Source of the DNA: Gemmatimonadota bacterium
GTDB lineage: Bacteria; Gemmatimonadota; Gemmatimonadetes; Palauibacterales; Palauibacteraceae
Length of the DNA stretch: 62,859 bases
Assembly (NCBI GenBank): GCA_022826685.1
Contig: JAJDUL010000019.1
Coordinates: 1 to 62,859 of the forward strand
Reading direction: 5' to 3'
Part shown: in pieces, positions 62,196 through 62,859 of the stretch
How positions within the stretch are numbered: position 1 is the stretch's first letter
Layout of the letters: every line of letters starts with the position of its first letter
The notes under the pieces: generated by a model
What the model was told of the DNA's origin: nothing
The model's database searches: none
Seen by the model: only the letters and a program-made list of their open reading frames with translations
Program-made: the position numbers and the translations under genes

Positions 62196-62859
62196 TCACT
62201 CGCCACCCGCGCCGCCGGCCTCCGACAGCAGCCGCCGGTACACGTCCCGCGCCTCGTCGAACTGGGCGTAGACGTGATCCTGCTCCGCCTGCGTCCGCCA
62301 GCCGGGCCACTCCCGCGCCTGGCGTTCCAGTTCGTCGATCCAGTCGAGGCCGTACTGCGCCCCCGCCGCGTCGCGGATCGCCGCGCCTCCCACCGTGAAC
62401 CAGACGGGGTTCGTGAACCCCTGCGGGTAGCCCGCGTCGAGCGGGAACCGTTCCTCGGGCTCGCCCTCCGCCCGCAGGTGGATCCAGCCGCTCCCGTCGA
62501 TCCCCACATCCCCCGAGAAGGAGGCGGACTTGCGGTCTTCGGAGAGTTCGAGGTCGAGGATGTCTTCCCCGTCGCGCACGAGCCAGGCGCGGGTCAGCGG
62601 CACGATCGACCGCACGCTGGCCTCCACCTCGACGCTCGTCGCGGCCGCGCCCAGATCCACCACGGAACCCGGGATCTCCCCGTTCACCGTGAGTTCGACG
62701 AGGGGCCCATTCGTCACGAACGCCGCGGCGCCCCGCAGCCCCTCGAACCAGCCATCGGCCGTCAGGCGCCCGTCCGGCGGGCGCACGTACGTCCGCATGG
62801 CGCCCACCAGCGGCGTCGCGTGCAGGTTGCTGATCGAGTCCTCGCCCCCCGTCGCGCAC
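62196..62859 (-). CDS. CehA/McbA family metallohydrolase, C-terminal part
   Basis: The 3' end of a minus-strand gene that continues past the right edge. Its visible 220 residues contain GAMRTYVRPPDGRL, FEGLRGAAAFVTNGPLVEL and TVNGEIPGSVVDL, the signature tail of CehA/McbA-type PHP-domain metallohydrolases (carbaryl hydrolase-like). The metal-binding N-terminal domain is outside the window, so activity cannot be checked. Its stop is 46 bases before the acyl-CoA ligase start; the two may share a transcript. Confidence 0.8.
   Translation of the reverse strand, partial: CATGGEDSISNLHATPLVGAMRTYVRPPDGRLTADGWFEGLRGAAAFVTNGPLVELTVNGEIPGSVVDLGAAATSVEVEASVRSIVPLTRAWLVRDGEDILDLELSEDRKSASFSGDVGIDGSGWIHLRAEGEPEERFPLDAGYPQGFTNPVWFTVGGAAIRDAAGAQYGLDWIDELERQAREWPGWRTQAEQDHVYAQFDEARDVYRRLLSEAGGAGGE

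Overview
The window is very GC-rich, with densely packed genes, strong GGAGG-type ribosome binding sites next to many GTG starts, and stop/start overlaps (ATGA, GTGA). Gene content points to a Gram-negative, probably marine or sponge-associated Gemmatimonadota (BD2-11/Palauibacter-like). The markers are many secreted lipoproteins and Tat substrates, a TolB-propeller amidohydrolase, a DUF1592/DUF1552/ankyrin locus, plant-type leucine-rich repeat (LRR) lipoproteins and a TonB-plug protein without a barrel. This placement is inference from gene content, not a phylogeny. No rRNA, tRNA, CRISPR array, prophage or complete insertion sequence was found.

Layout. 1-3.1 kb: the end of a DUF2569-like membrane protein, a DinB protein, and divergent feoA/feoB with two inverted repeats between them (ferrous iron uptake). 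3.1-18.4 kb: two paralogous surface lipoproteins that combine plant-type LRRs with a C-terminal metzincin-like protease. They flank a lipoprotein SurE, a deoxyhypusine-synthase homologue, a Tat amidase, a class C beta-lactamase-fold hydrolase and a CocE/NonD hydrolase. 18.4-26 kb: a lipoprotein, a DapB-like protein lacking the catalytic histidines, a VapBC-type pair, an exported glycosylasparaginase homologue, an aldo/keto reductase, a GSA-type aminotransferase and a TonB-plug protein. 26-31 kb: an overlapping amidase - TesB thioesterase - beta-propeller operon and a creatininase-fold protein with altered ligands. 31-42 kb: a large TolB-amidohydrolase, then PpsR (PEP synthase regulatory protein) divergent from ppsA, followed by a permease, an aldo/keto reductase-RidA fusion and a membrane-anchored FMN oxidase. 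42-49 kb: DUF1592, DUF1552, ankyrin and GYD genes, then a relic LRR fragment.

48.9-58.5 kb (minus strand): one tightly coupled seven-gene unit, in order: diheme NorC-like cytochrome, NorB-like heme-copper subunit, acetoacetyl-CoA synthetase-like ligase, P1 (DmpA-like) aminopeptidase, sodium/solute symporter, TAXI binding protein, fused TRAP permease. It joins organic acid or peptide-product uptake, acyl activation and a non-canonical heme-copper reductase. 58.6-62.9 kb: an AbrB-type antitoxin whose PIN toxin is truncated, an exported double VOC protein, an acyl-CoA ligase and the end of a CehA/McbA-type metallohydrolase.

The common theme is exported hydrolysis of amide, peptide and ester bonds (two amidases, asparaginase homologue, P1 peptidase, LRR proteases, CocE, beta-lactamase fold, creatininase fold), with uptake and CoA-activation genes for the products. 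This suits a scavenger of host- or particle-derived organic nitrogen. A 20-bp perfect palindrome recurs between genes and once inside a coding end. The best candidates for undescribed biology are the LRR-metzincin lipoproteins with their relic fragment, the seven-gene operon with an unusual NorB (Met for the second low-spin heme His, no FeB Glu), the AKR-RidA fusion, and the DUF1592-DUF1552-ankyrin set.
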